From: Pectobacterium zantedeschiae
Lineage (GTDB): Bacteria > Pseudomonadota > Gammaproteobacteria > Enterobacterales > Enterobacteriaceae
Direction: 5' to 3'
DNA length: 64,000 nt
Assembly (NCBI RefSeq): GCF_004137795.1
Contig: NZ_NWTM01000001.1
Location: forward strand, 2,655,229 to 2,719,228
Shown here: positions 24,661 to 33,008 of the stretch, in pieces
How positions within the stretch are numbered: position 1 is the stretch's first letter
How the letters are laid out: the number at the start of each line of letters is the position of its first letter
Program-made: the position numbers and the translations under genes
The notes under the pieces: model-generated
What the model saw: the letters and a program-made list of their open reading frames with translations, nothing else
Database searches by the model: none
Told to the model about the DNA's origin: nothing

Positions 24661-25941
24661 TTAACTTTTCTGCGACGCTTCCAGCGCCTGCGCTACATCA
24701 GCGATGATGTCATCAATGTGCTCAATACCGACTGAAATTCTCACCAGATCCTCACTCACTCCGGCTTTCGCCAGTTCTTCTGCATTCAACTGCCGATGTG
24801 TAGTACTTGCCGGATGACACGCAAGCGATTTGGCATCACCAATATTGACCAGCCGTAAGATCATCTTTAGCGCATCGATAAAATGACCACCCGAGGCTTT
24901 TCCACCTTTAATACCAAAGCTGATAATCCCAGATGCCTTACCTGAGGTAATTTTGTCGCAGTTTGCCTTGTATGGGCTATCAGGCAGCGCGCCATAGTTC
25001 ACCCAGGTTACCAAAGGATGCTGGTTCAGGTAGCTAGCCAACGCTTCCGCATTGCTGCAATGGCGTTCGATGCGCAGGCTGAGAGTTTCCAGCCCCTGTA
25101 ACAACAAGAACGTGCTATGGGGAGAAAGCGCTGCGCCCGTATTGCGCAATGGCACCACGCGGCAGCGCCCAATATAGGCAGCCGGACCGAAAGCGTCGGT
25201 ATACACCACGCCGTGGTAAGAAGGATCGGGCTCGTTCAGTAACGGAAAACGCGCTTTATTCGCTACCCAGTCAAACTTGCCAGAATCGATAATCGCACCG
25301 CCGATCGTGGTGCCATGACCGCCGATATACTTGGTCAACGAGTGGACGACGATGTCTGCGCCGTGTTCAAAAGGTCGGCATAGCACGGGCGTCGCCACCG
25401 TGTTATCGACAATCACCGGGACACCGTGGCGGTGCGCAATCTCCGCAATTTTGGCGATGTCCACAATATTTCCTGCTGGATTCCCGATAGATTCACAAAA
25501 CACGGCGCGGGTGCGTTCATCAATCAGCGACTCCAGCGTCGTAAAATCATCAAAAGAGGCCATCCGCACTTCAACACCCTGACGCGGCAACGTGTGAGCA
25601 AACAGGTTATAGGTGCCACCATACAGCTGGCTGGTACTGACAATATTGTCACCAACCTGCGTAAGAGCCTGAAGCGAATAGGTAATGGCCGCCATACCGG
25701 ATGAAAGCACCAACGCCCCAATGCCCCCTTCAATAGCGGCCAGCCGCTGTTCCAGTACCGCATTTGTCGGGTTCATGATACGGCTGTAGATATTGCCCGC
25801 CACCTTCAGATCAAACAGATCGGCACCGTGCTGCGTGTCGTCAAAAGTGTAAGAAGTCGTCTGATAAATGGGTACAGCGGCGGACTTCGTTGTCGCTTCA
25901 GATTCATAGCCATGATGTAGCGCGAGGGACTCAAGTTTCAT
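24661..25941 (-). CDS. metY: O-acetylhomoserine sulfhydrylase (MetY-type)
   Basis: 426 residues, Cys/Met-metabolism PLP enzyme. The PLP lysine lies in VHSLTKYIGGHGTTIGGAII. The early block YQTTSYTFDDTQHGADLFDL and IYSRIMNPTNAVLEQRLA are typical for MetY/MET17. It makes homocysteine from O-acetylhomoserine and sulfide, an alternative methionine route. It is longer than MetB/MetC (about 385), as expected for MetY. No MetJ box was seen in the spacer 25942-26259, where I see no other gene. Confidence 0.92.
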   Translation of the reverse strand: MKLESLALHHGYESEATTKSAAVPIYQTTSYTFDDTQHGADLFDLKVAGNIYSRIMNPTNAVLEQRLAAIEGGIGALVLSSGMAAITYSLQALTQVGDNIVSTSQLYGGTYNLFAHTLPRQGVEVRMASFDDFTTLESLIDERTRAVFCESIGNPAGNIVDIAKIAEIAHRHGVPVIVDNTVATPVLCRPFEHGADIVVHSLTKYIGGHGTTIGGAIIDSGKFDWVANKARFPLLNEPDPSYHGVVYTDAFGPAAYIGRCRVVPLRNTGAALSPHSTFLLLQGLETLSLRIERHCSNAEALASYLNQHPLVTWVNYGALPDSPYKANCDKITSGKASGIISFGIKGGKASGGHFIDALKMILRLVNIGDAKSLACHPASTTHRQLNAEELAKAGVSEDLVRISVGIEHIDDIIADVAQALEASQKS

Positions 25942-26259
25942 CTTACGGGCCTTTTTGTTGAGCGGTGGAGTGAGGAAATCGAAACAAAATAGCAGACTGC
26001 GATCGGGAAAAGCACTTGATGATGTAGAAGAAATGGAGATAAGTTAGTAAAAACAAGACTAAATTTCAGCGTTACATTATTACGCTGAATCGCCTTCACA
26101 AAACCGTACGCTGCCGCTGAATCGAATCTGAAAAAGCGCTAAAATTTGCGCAGAGAAAAAAACGTGCGCGCCGTAACCTATCTGCACGTGACGTATTGCA
26201 CCGCCTGTAAATCACGGCTACTTTTAACGTCATGGATCACCCACCCGAAAGCGCAATAA

Positions 26260-27747
26260 ATGACTGATAAAATAAAAAATATCGCCACCTGCGAATTACC
26301 GTCCAGCGTTCAATTCCCCCTCTACGATCGCCGGGCGCTGAAGCCGCGTATCGTCCATATCGGTTTTGGCGCTTTTCATCGCGCTCATCAGGCGCTGCTC
26401 ACCGATCGCGTGCTGAGTATGGTGGGGGGGGACTGGGGAATTTGTGAAGTCGTACTATTCAGCGATGACACCATGATTAATGCGCTGCGCCAGCAGGATC
26501 ATCTGTTTACCGTGCTGGAAAAAGCCGCGACGAGCAATCAACCGATTGTCGTTGGTGCCGTGTGTGAATCGCTACATGCCAGAATAGAAGGCATTGGTGC
26601 CATTATTGAGAAACTCGCCGCGCCAGAAACCGCCATCGTTTCCCTGACGATTACCGAAAAAGGCTACTGCATGGACGGTACGAGCGGCAAGCTGGATCGT
26701 ACCAATAAACTGATTCAACAGGATCTCGTCGATCCCCATCATCCCGCTTCGGTGCCGGGATTGCTCGCGGAAGCGCTGCGTTTGCGGCACGAACGCGGGG
26801 TTGCGCCGTTCACCGTTCTCTCCTGTGATAACGTGCCGGAAAATGGCAAAACGGCCAAAGCAGCTGTACTGGAGTCGGCAGGCATCAACGATCAGAATCT
26901 GATCGATTGGATCAACGCGAATGTTTCTTTCCCCAACACCATGGTGGATCGCATTGTCCCTGCTGCGACGCCTGAAGCGTTGCAGGAAATTGCCGATCAT
27001 CTTGGGGTCGCCGATCCCTGTGCGATAGCCTGTGAGCCCTTTATTCAATGGGTGATCGAAGATCATTTCACTGCCGGACGTCCAGAGTGGGAAAAGGCTG
27101 GGGTACAGCTAGTGCATGATGTTCTGCCGTTCGAAGAAATGAAACTGCGAATGCTGAACGGAAGCCACTCATTTTTAGCCTATTTGGGCTATCTCGCCGG
27201 CTATGATCACGTCAGCGATTGCATGAATGACGAGAACTATCGCCGGGCCGTGTCCCATCTGATGTTACTGGAGCAGGCACCGACGCTCAGCGTGGTGGAT
27301 ATTGACCTGAAAGACTATGCCGTTCAACTGCTTACTCGTTTTTCTAATCCGGCACTCAAGCATCGAACCTGGCAGATCGCGATGGACGGTTCACAGAAGC
27401 TTCCTCAGCGTATGCTGGAATCTCTACGTTGGCACGTGCGTAATGGAGGAGACTATCGCGTTCTGGCTTTGGGGATCGCAGGTTGGATGCGTTATGTCAG
27501 CGGAAAAGATGATGCAGGAAACCCTATTGAAATCCGCGATCCGCTAGCGGAGAAGCTCAGGCACGTCGTTGCAGAAACGTCAGATAGCGCCGAACGGGTC
27601 AGTGAATTTCTCAACATTCGTTCTATTTTTGGCGATGACCTGCCTGCAAATCACGATGTATTCAACGCTATCGCACAGGCTTACCTGAAGTTGCGCGATC
27701 ACGGCGCAAAGAACACCGTGGCCGCACTGGTACAAGACTTTAAATAA
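26260..27747 (+). CDS. Mannitol dehydrogenase-family oxidoreductase
   Basis: 495 residues, polyol-specific long-chain dehydrogenase (UxuB/YeiQ/MtlK-like). The NAD-binding start is PRIVHIGFGAFHRAHQALLT, and KLRMLNGSHSFLAYLGYLAG is the catalytic Lys region. The members closest in style are fructuronate reductase (UxuB) and YeiQ; which sugar acid or polyol is used cannot be told from sequence. The gene is alone and ends in an 8-bp overlap with a convergent small gene. An eight-G run (26424-26431) lies within the coding sequence. Confidence 0.85.
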   Translation: MTDKIKNIATCELPSSVQFPLYDRRALKPRIVHIGFGAFHRAHQALLTDRVLSMVGGDWGICEVVLFSDDTMINALRQQDHLFTVLEKAATSNQPIVVGAVCESLHARIEGIGAIIEKLAAPETAIVSLTITEKGYCMDGTSGKLDRTNKLIQQDLVDPHHPASVPGLLAEALRLRHERGVAPFTVLSCDNVPENGKTAKAAVLESAGINDQNLIDWINANVSFPNTMVDRIVPAATPEALQEIADHLGVADPCAIACEPFIQWVIEDHFTAGRPEWEKAGVQLVHDVLPFEEMKLRMLNGSHSFLAYLGYLAGYDHVSDCMNDENYRRAVSHLMLLEQAPTLSVVDIDLKDYAVQLLTRFSNPALKHRTWQIAMDGSQKLPQRMLESLRWHVRNGGDYRVLALGIAGWMRYVSGKDDAGNPIEIRDPLAEKLRHVVAETSDSAERVSEFLNIRSIFGDDLPANHDVFNAIAQAYLKLRDHGAKNTVAALVQDFK

Positions 27748-28114
27748 CGATAAATCCAAGCAGCGCAAGATATACCGCACTTTGGACACCCAGCGCCAAA
27801 GTGCGGCTTTTACCTTTTGTTTCATCCAGCCACGGCAGCGATGACCAACTCATCCCCCCACCGATAATAGCAATCACCAATATCGCTGCGGCAACCAGCC
27901 AGACCAGCTTATCCAGCAGCGAATTGGGAAACAGAATTTGCAATGCGGAAACCACAAGAAACAGCGTAACGCAACGTAAGACACCGACCAAAATACCCGC
28001 GCGATCTCTTAGTCCACGCGGAGCGGAAGAAGGCAGCCAAGCCTGAAAAGCAAACAACCCAACCACAGCAATAAAAATCACATAAATAATGGCATAGACC
28101 AGCAAATGACTCAC
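27740..28114 (-). CDS. Small inner-membrane protein, function unknown
   Basis: 124 residues from a GTG at 28114, chosen because CAGGAGC lies eight bases upstream; the frame is open further but without coding character. Four hydrophobic segments are visible (LLVYAIIYVIFIAVVGLFA, VLRCVTLFLVVSALQILF, LVWLVAAAILVIAIIGG, LGVQSAVYLALLGFIVI). No family recognised. It converges on and overlaps the oxidoreductase by eight bases, and it is divergent from the togT-like gene across a 382-bp AT-rich spacer. Confidence 0.65.
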   Translation of the reverse strand: MSHLLVYAIIYVIFIAVVGLFAFQAWLPSSAPRGLRDRAGILVGVLRCVTLFLVVSALQILFPNSLLDKLVWLVAAAILVIAIIGGGMSWSSLPWLDETKGKSRTLALGVQSAVYLALLGFIVI

Positions 28115-28461
28115 GTTACGGCTCCTGATGAGGGAATACGATAAAGTAAACTGGGCGGGATGATGACGACATTTGCTCTCTGAGGTCAATGCGTTATTTC
28201 ACACTATGCTATTGATTTGTGGGGTAGCGCCCAATATCGTCTCGCCGTCAATCGGCACGCGCACCGCTTATTGTAGGAAATCTACAAACTTTGTAAATTA
28301 AGCACACAAAGGCAGGATCAGAAAATTATAAAAATCAAATTAAAATATCTTATTTCATGATCCACCTGACAGATCGTTATTAAAAGCGCTCAAAAGCGTG
28401 ATCGTCAGTTTACTTTCTTTTCAATAGAGCAAATTATAAAGAAATGATAGTTCAATCGAAC

Positions 28462-28477
28462 TGAAATATTGTTTCAT
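28462..28477 (+). promoter_or_regulatory. KdgR-like operator
   Basis: TGAAATATTGTTTCAT is a near-perfect dyad and fits the KdgR box TGAAAyATTGTTTCAT of pectin-catabolism genes in soft-rot bacteria. It lies 20 bp upstream of the transporter start, where KdgR would repress until 2-keto-3-deoxygluconate binds it. The rest of the spacer 28115-28461 is AT-rich promoter DNA. Confidence 0.65.
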
Positions 28478-28496
28478 ATTTGTAAGTAGGCTGATC

Positions 28497-30023
28497 ATGA
28501 ATAGACCCATCTCTTTTAAACACACGTTCTGCTACGGCAGCGCGAACCTGCTCGGCAGTGGCGCGCTTGCTATCAGCGGCGCATGGCTGATGTATTTTTA
28601 CACCACATTTTGTGGTTTAACATTGGTTCAAGCTGCTGCTATTTTCTCCGTCGCCAGTATCATTGATGCGATCAGTAACCCAGTAATGGGATACATAAGC
28701 GATAATTTTTACAACACCCGTATTGGTCGCCGATTTGGTCGCCGCCGCTTCTTTATTCTGCTAGGCGCCCCACTGGTTCTGGTCTACCCCATGCTATGGG
28801 TTGAAGGCTTTGGCTTCTGGTACTACCTGGCGACATATGTGCTGTTCGAGCTGATTTATACCTCGATCATGGTGCCATATGAGACGCTGGCTACCGAAAT
28901 GACCTCTGACTTTAAACTGCGCTCTAAGCTGACGGGTTCTAAAGCCATTTTCGGTAAAATTGCCAACTTCCTGGCGGCATTCATTCCGGGGCAGTTTATT
29001 GCCATCTACGGTAAAGACTCTGCAACGCCATTCTTCTACACCGGCCTGGTCTACGGTGCCATTATGTGTGCAGCGATGATCGCACTGTATATGACATCCT
29101 GGGAGCGTCCGGTAAACGAAATCGTACGTGAAAGTACGTCCAGCCTGTGGCAGGCCATGAAAAAGCTGAGCGTGGATATGGTCTCCACTTTCCGTCTGCG
29201 TATTTTCCGCAAGCATCTGGGGATGTATCTGTTTGGCTTCGGTGCTGAGTGGCTTTTCGCTTCCGCGTTTACCTACTTTATCGTCTTTGGCCTGAAACAA
29301 AACACGGCACTGGTGTCACACCTCAACAGTTTCAGCTCAGTCATGCAGCTTATTTCTACCGCAGCCTTCATCGGTATTTGCGTCAAAATGGGCTTTGCAC
29401 GGCCGTTCCGTCTGGCACTGATGGTGGTGATTGTCAGCGTAATAGCCTATGCCGCACTCTATTTTGCAAACTGGTCAGATGAAATGACCATCTTCGTCCT
29501 GTTTGCTATTACCGCTGTATTTGGCCTGAGCACTGGCGGTATCTACTACATTCCCTGGACGGTTTATACCTTCCTGGCCGATGTGGATGAAGTTCTGACT
29601 GGGCGTCGCCGTGAAGGTATTTACGCAGGTGCCATGACGTTTGCTGGCAAGATGGTACGTTCCGTCATTGTCTTCGCGATGGGCTGGACGTTGAGCCAAT
29701 TCGGCTTTGTCTCTGGGCACTCGGTACAGCCAGAATCTGCCGTACAGGCGATTGTTGGCGTGTTCTCTCTCGGTGTTATCGCTCTTGCGCTGGTTGCGAT
29801 TTACTACACGACGCAGATGAAGCTGGATCGTAAAAACCACGCCATTCTGCTGGAAGAAATTGCACGTATCAAAGCAGGTGGTGCCATTGCCGATGCACCC
29901 GCTCATGCTCGTGCCGTCGCAGAAGAGCTGACAGGTTGGGAATATGAGAAATGCTGGGGCAACAATCCGTTGGGTGTTCAGTCAGAAGAGACGAAACCGC
30001 AGGTTGCTAGTGTGCAGCATTAA
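28497..30023 (+). CDS. togT: GPH-family oligogalacturonide transporter (TogT-like)
   Basis: 508 residues with about twelve membrane helices. It opens FKHTFCYGSANLLGSGALAI and has the GPH loop GRRFGRRRFFILLGAPLVLV. It is distinct from the xyloside GPH protein at 14215. TogT of Dickeya takes up oligogalacturonides by proton symport (published for that protein); the KdgR box in front supports the same role here. No ribosome binding site stands out beyond GTAGG. A terminator follows at 30067. Confidence 0.8.
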   Translation: MNRPISFKHTFCYGSANLLGSGALAISGAWLMYFYTTFCGLTLVQAAAIFSVASIIDAISNPVMGYISDNFYNTRIGRRFGRRRFFILLGAPLVLVYPMLWVEGFGFWYYLATYVLFELIYTSIMVPYETLATEMTSDFKLRSKLTGSKAIFGKIANFLAAFIPGQFIAIYGKDSATPFFYTGLVYGAIMCAAMIALYMTSWERPVNEIVRESTSSLWQAMKKLSVDMVSTFRLRIFRKHLGMYLFGFGAEWLFASAFTYFIVFGLKQNTALVSHLNSFSSVMQLISTAAFIGICVKMGFARPFRLALMVVIVSVIAYAALYFANWSDEMTIFVLFAITAVFGLSTGGIYYIPWTVYTFLADVDEVLTGRRREGIYAGAMTFAGKMVRSVIVFAMGWTLSQFGFVSGHSVQPESAVQAIVGVFSLGVIALALVAIYYTTQMKLDRKNHAILLEEIARIKAGGAIADAPAHARAVAEELTGWEYEKCWGNNPLGVQSEETKPQVASVQH

Positions 30024-30066
30024 TCGAAGCTAATTATTCGCTAAAAACTCGCACCACTTAAAAACT

Positions 30067-30093
30067 ATCAGCCCAATTTCGCATTGGGCTGAT
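30067..30093 (+). terminator. Terminator after togT
   Basis: ATCAGCCCAAT (30067-30077), loop TTCGC, ATTGGGCTGAT (30083-30093), then TCATTTA. The stem is perfect; the T tract is modest. Confidence 0.7.
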
Positions 30094-30177
30094 TCATTTA
30101 GAGCATCGTGTATTGATTAACAGAGCGTGAGGATAATATGGCAGGCGGTCGCCTCAATCGCCTACCGAAACGCGGTA

Positions 30178-31188
30178 TTAAATCAGTGATGCTTCTTTCA
30201 ATTCACTTTTCAGGTAAGCGTAGTATATCGGCGCCGCAATTACCCCAGACAGGCCAAATGCCGCTTCAAACACCAGCATCGCCAGCAGAATTTCCCACGC
30301 ATGCGCTTTGATCCTCGTCCCAACGATTTGTGCATTGAGGAAGTACTCAAGTTTGTGAATCAGCATCAAATACACTAGCGCAATCAGCGCGATAGGCAGC
30401 GAAAGAGATAAACCAGACAGGAAAACAATCGAATTGGAGATCAGGTTACCGATGACCGGTAGCAAACCAAAAACAAAAGTGAGCACCACCAGCGTTTTGG
30501 CAAATGGCAGATGAATACCGCACAGCGGCAGCGCACCGAGAATAAAAATGGCAGACAGCACCGTATTAACCACAGAGATTTTCACCTGAGCGAAAACAAT
30601 GTTGCGAAATGATGCCGACAGCAACGTAACCCGGCGCAGTAATTCCGCTTTTAGTAACGGTTTTTCCGTGTCCTGATCGACGTTATAAAGCGAGATAATC
30701 GCTCCGAGTACCATACCGATTAGCATGGTCACAAAACCATGCAGAAAACTTTTCCCCATGTTCTGCAACATCACAATGTGTGCCTGAACCCATTGCAGTA
30801 GCTCATGCTGAAGTTCTTCAATACTGACCGGCAGATATCCCGGTAGGTAATGGACAATCTGCTGCTGGATGTCATTGAGGATGTAGCCAATACGAACATT
30901 GAACGCAGCAGTATCCTTCATTTCCTGCATCAACAACCCGACCAGACTGCCAAACAATAAACTCAACAGGCTGACCACTAACGTGCTGATCACCGCGACA
31001 ACTATCCAACGAGCGCGTTTACCGCTGATGACCCGCTGAAAATAGGGGGTCAGTAAATTCACAATTTCATACACCAAAAAACCGGCAATAAAGCAGGCCA
31101 GCAGGCGTAGAGGCAGCAATATAAACAAGCCGCTCATAATAAAGAAAAAGCTCAACAGGCGAGCTTGTTTCAGATTCAGTAACTGCAT
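30178..31188 (-). CDS. AI-2E/PerM-family membrane protein
   Basis: 336 residues. Seven to eight membrane segments in the AI-2E transporter (PerM/YdiK) layout, with the conserved C-terminal region LPVIGNLISNSIVFL...AHAWEILLAMLVFEAAFGLS and GVIAAPIYYAYLK. Family members export autoinducer-2 or act as Na+/H+ antiporters. The function of this copy is not certain. The ATG at 31188 has AGGGATG upstream and is preferred over 31212. Confidence 0.8.
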   Translation of the reverse strand: MQLLNLKQARLLSFFFIMSGLFILLPLRLLACFIAGFLVYEIVNLLTPYFQRVISGKRARWIVVAVISTLVVSLLSLLFGSLVGLLMQEMKDTAAFNVRIGYILNDIQQQIVHYLPGYLPVSIEELQHELLQWVQAHIVMLQNMGKSFLHGFVTMLIGMVLGAIISLYNVDQDTEKPLLKAELLRRVTLLSASFRNIVFAQVKISVVNTVLSAIFILGALPLCGIHLPFAKTLVVLTFVFGLLPVIGNLISNSIVFLSGLSLSLPIALIALVYLMLIHKLEYFLNAQIVGTRIKAHAWEILLAMLVFEAAFGLSGVIAAPIYYAYLKSELKEASLI

Positions 31189-31369
31189 GATGACATCCCT
31201 AAGAAGAGGCAACGCTGAGAATACTCTTTGTGGAGTATGCTACGCCTTTTTCGGTATCAACAGATTGATATATATGCCCCAGATTCGCGTTTAGTCTGCG
31301 AGTAATAATCAACCAGATAACAAACGGAGAACATTTTTGGTGTTTTATTGGTGAAATACCAGCAGTGTT

Positions 31370-32317
31370 TTAGCTAGGACGGATATCCACCCACCAGGAA
31401 AAACGCCTGCTAACCTTCACAGGCAAAGTCCGTGCAACGGCGTCAAGCAGGCGATCGGTTTCATGTAGTGGAAATACGCCAGAAATCCGTAAATTTGCCA
31501 CTGCGGAATCGACATGAAAATATCCCTTGTGATAGCGGGAAATTTCATTGATAAGCTGTCCTAACGGCATGTTATCCGCGACTAGCTGTCCCTTTCGCCA
31601 GCTCTGGCGGAAGTTCTCAACGGGCGCAGGCTCGCTGCACTTGTCGTGAGTAAAGATAACCTGTTGCCCGGCCGTCACGCGCTGTGCGGCGGGTATCCCG
31701 GTTTGTAGCAATACTTCACCGCTAAAAACGGAGAGGACGCTGTGGGCAGAAGTATAGCGCAGCACCAATTGGCAGGAATGCGCAGAGGCAGCGAGATCGC
31801 CATGGGGCGTAGTCAACCGGGCGGCATGTGCCGTTTGGTTGTCCAGCATCAACTCACCTTTGATCAATTGAAACGTCAGCGGCTGAGACAACGCGGGATT
31901 GCCCTGCTGATTCAATGCTGAATCCGTATTAAGCCAGACAGTCATCCCCGTTTCGATGCTCAGCTCACGCGTTTCTCCGGTTCCCGTACGATAATCGGCA
32001 GCATAACTTTCCCACGGCAGACTAAAACCCACGCCTCCGGTGATGCTGGCGATCACCAACAATTTGAGCACGCGCCGACGTTCCTCACCCCGTTTGCTCA
32101 ACACCGTAGAGGCTAATTGGCTGTCTACCGTATGGAAACGGGCATGAATCTGTTCAACCTGCTGCCAGGCGAGCCGATGTGTTTCATCTTGATGTAACCA
32201 GCGCTGCCATATCTGACGATCGTGTTCGGAGCAGTCTTCATCATATAGCGTGGCATACCACTCAGCGGCGGCATAAAGAACATCTTTCGGAATAGAAGAA
32301 GTGATAGAGGAAATCAT
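31370..32317 (-). CDS. fecR: FecR-family anti-sigma regulator
   Basis: 315 residues. An N-terminal cytoplasmic sigma-binding segment (DVLYAAAEWYATLYDEDCSE...RQIWQRWL) is followed by one membrane span (residues about 89-103), the FecR periplasmic domain (TGETRELSIETGMTVWLNTD) and the C-terminal STN-like region. It transmits the signal from the TonB-dependent receptor to the sigma factor. The ATG at 32317 overlaps the fecI stop (ATGA), which I take as the true start rather than 32338. Confidence 0.9.
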   Translation of the reverse strand: MISSITSSIPKDVLYAAAEWYATLYDEDCSEHDRQIWQRWLHQDETHRLAWQQVEQIHARFHTVDSQLASTVLSKRGEERRRVLKLLVIASITGGVGFSLPWESYAADYRTGTGETRELSIETGMTVWLNTDSALNQQGNPALSQPLTFQLIKGELMLDNQTAHAARLTTPHGDLAASAHSCQLVLRYTSAHSVLSVFSGEVLLQTGIPAAQRVTAGQQVIFTHDKCSEPAPVENFRQSWRKGQLVADNMPLGQLINEISRYHKGYFHVDSAVANLRISGVFPLHETDRLLDAVARTLPVKVSRRFSWWVDIRPS

Positions 32318-32838
32318 AAGTCCTGACACAATAGACAATTCAGCATTGCCTGTGCCATATATTTTTTCACCATCCGCTCGGAAACGGCTAATTTTTCAGC
32401 AACCTGCCGATAGGTTAAGCCGTCCAGATGCACCAGCAAGAATGCCTGACGCACTTTGCCCGGCAGCGTCGCCAGCATCTGGTCAATCGCCAGTAACGCA
32501 TCAACCACGATGGCCTGCTGCTCCAGCGAAGGCGAAAAGGTAAATTCTTGCTCTGCCAACACCTGAAGATAGGCGTTTTCGATGTCTTTACGTCGCCAGT
32601 GATTCACCACTAGCCCATGGGCTACGGTCGTCAGCCAGGCGCGAGGCTCACGAATATGATCGGCCTGATGCTGACAGATCAAACGTAGAAACGTGTCTTG
32701 CGCCAGATCGGCAGCCTGCTGTGAACACCCTAAACGCCGACGCAGCCACGCCTGTAACCAGGCATGGTGGTCATGATAAATCTGCTGAACGTTTAAGGTT
32801 TCAGGTTGATCGGGGCAGACAGCGGCGGAACTCTTCAC
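32314..32838 (-). CDS. fecI: FecI-type ECF sigma factor
   Basis: 174 residues with sigma-70 region 2 (AADLAQDTFLRLICQ) and region 4 (LPGKVRQAFLLVHLDGLTYR, then QVAEKLAVSERMVKKYM). It begins at a GTG. The pair fecI-fecR with a downstream TonB receptor is the standard iron-starvation surface-signalling cassette. A Fur box lies 28 bp upstream. Sigma-dependent transcription of the receptor gene is inferred. Confidence 0.92.
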   Translation of the reverse strand: MKSSAAVCPDQPETLNVQQIYHDHHAWLQAWLRRRLGCSQQAADLAQDTFLRLICQHQADHIREPRAWLTTVAHGLVVNHWRRKDIENAYLQVLAEQEFTFSPSLEQQAIVVDALLAIDQMLATLPGKVRQAFLLVHLDGLTYRQVAEKLAVSERMVKKYMAQAMLNCLLCQDL

Positions 32839-32865
32839 GGTATTCGCTCAATGTGACAGCAATGA

Positions 32866-32884
32866 AATGATTTTCATTATCATT
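32866..32884 (-). promoter_or_regulatory. Fur box upstream of fecI
   Basis: AATGATTTTCATTATCATT, read on the minus strand as AATGATAATGAAAATCATT, matches the 19-bp Fur consensus at most positions. It sits at the expected promoter of fecI, so the cassette should be derepressed when iron is scarce. Confidence 0.75.
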
Positions 32885-32962
32885 AAAAGCAAAGTCAACG
32901 ACTATTCACGTCTATCGTGCCGATTGCGGTAAAAACGGGGTATTACATGGGGCAGTGCAAAA

Positions 32963-32988
32963 AGAAAGAAGCCCGAAGGCTTCTTTCT
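32963..32988 (-). terminator. Terminator after TonB receptor gene
   Basis: AGAAAGAAGCC, loop CGAA, GGCTTCTTTCT, with the T tract on the minus strand. It lies 20 bp past the receptor stop. Confidence 0.8.
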
Positions 32989-33008
32989 GTGAGATTCAAA
33001 AAAGAAGG

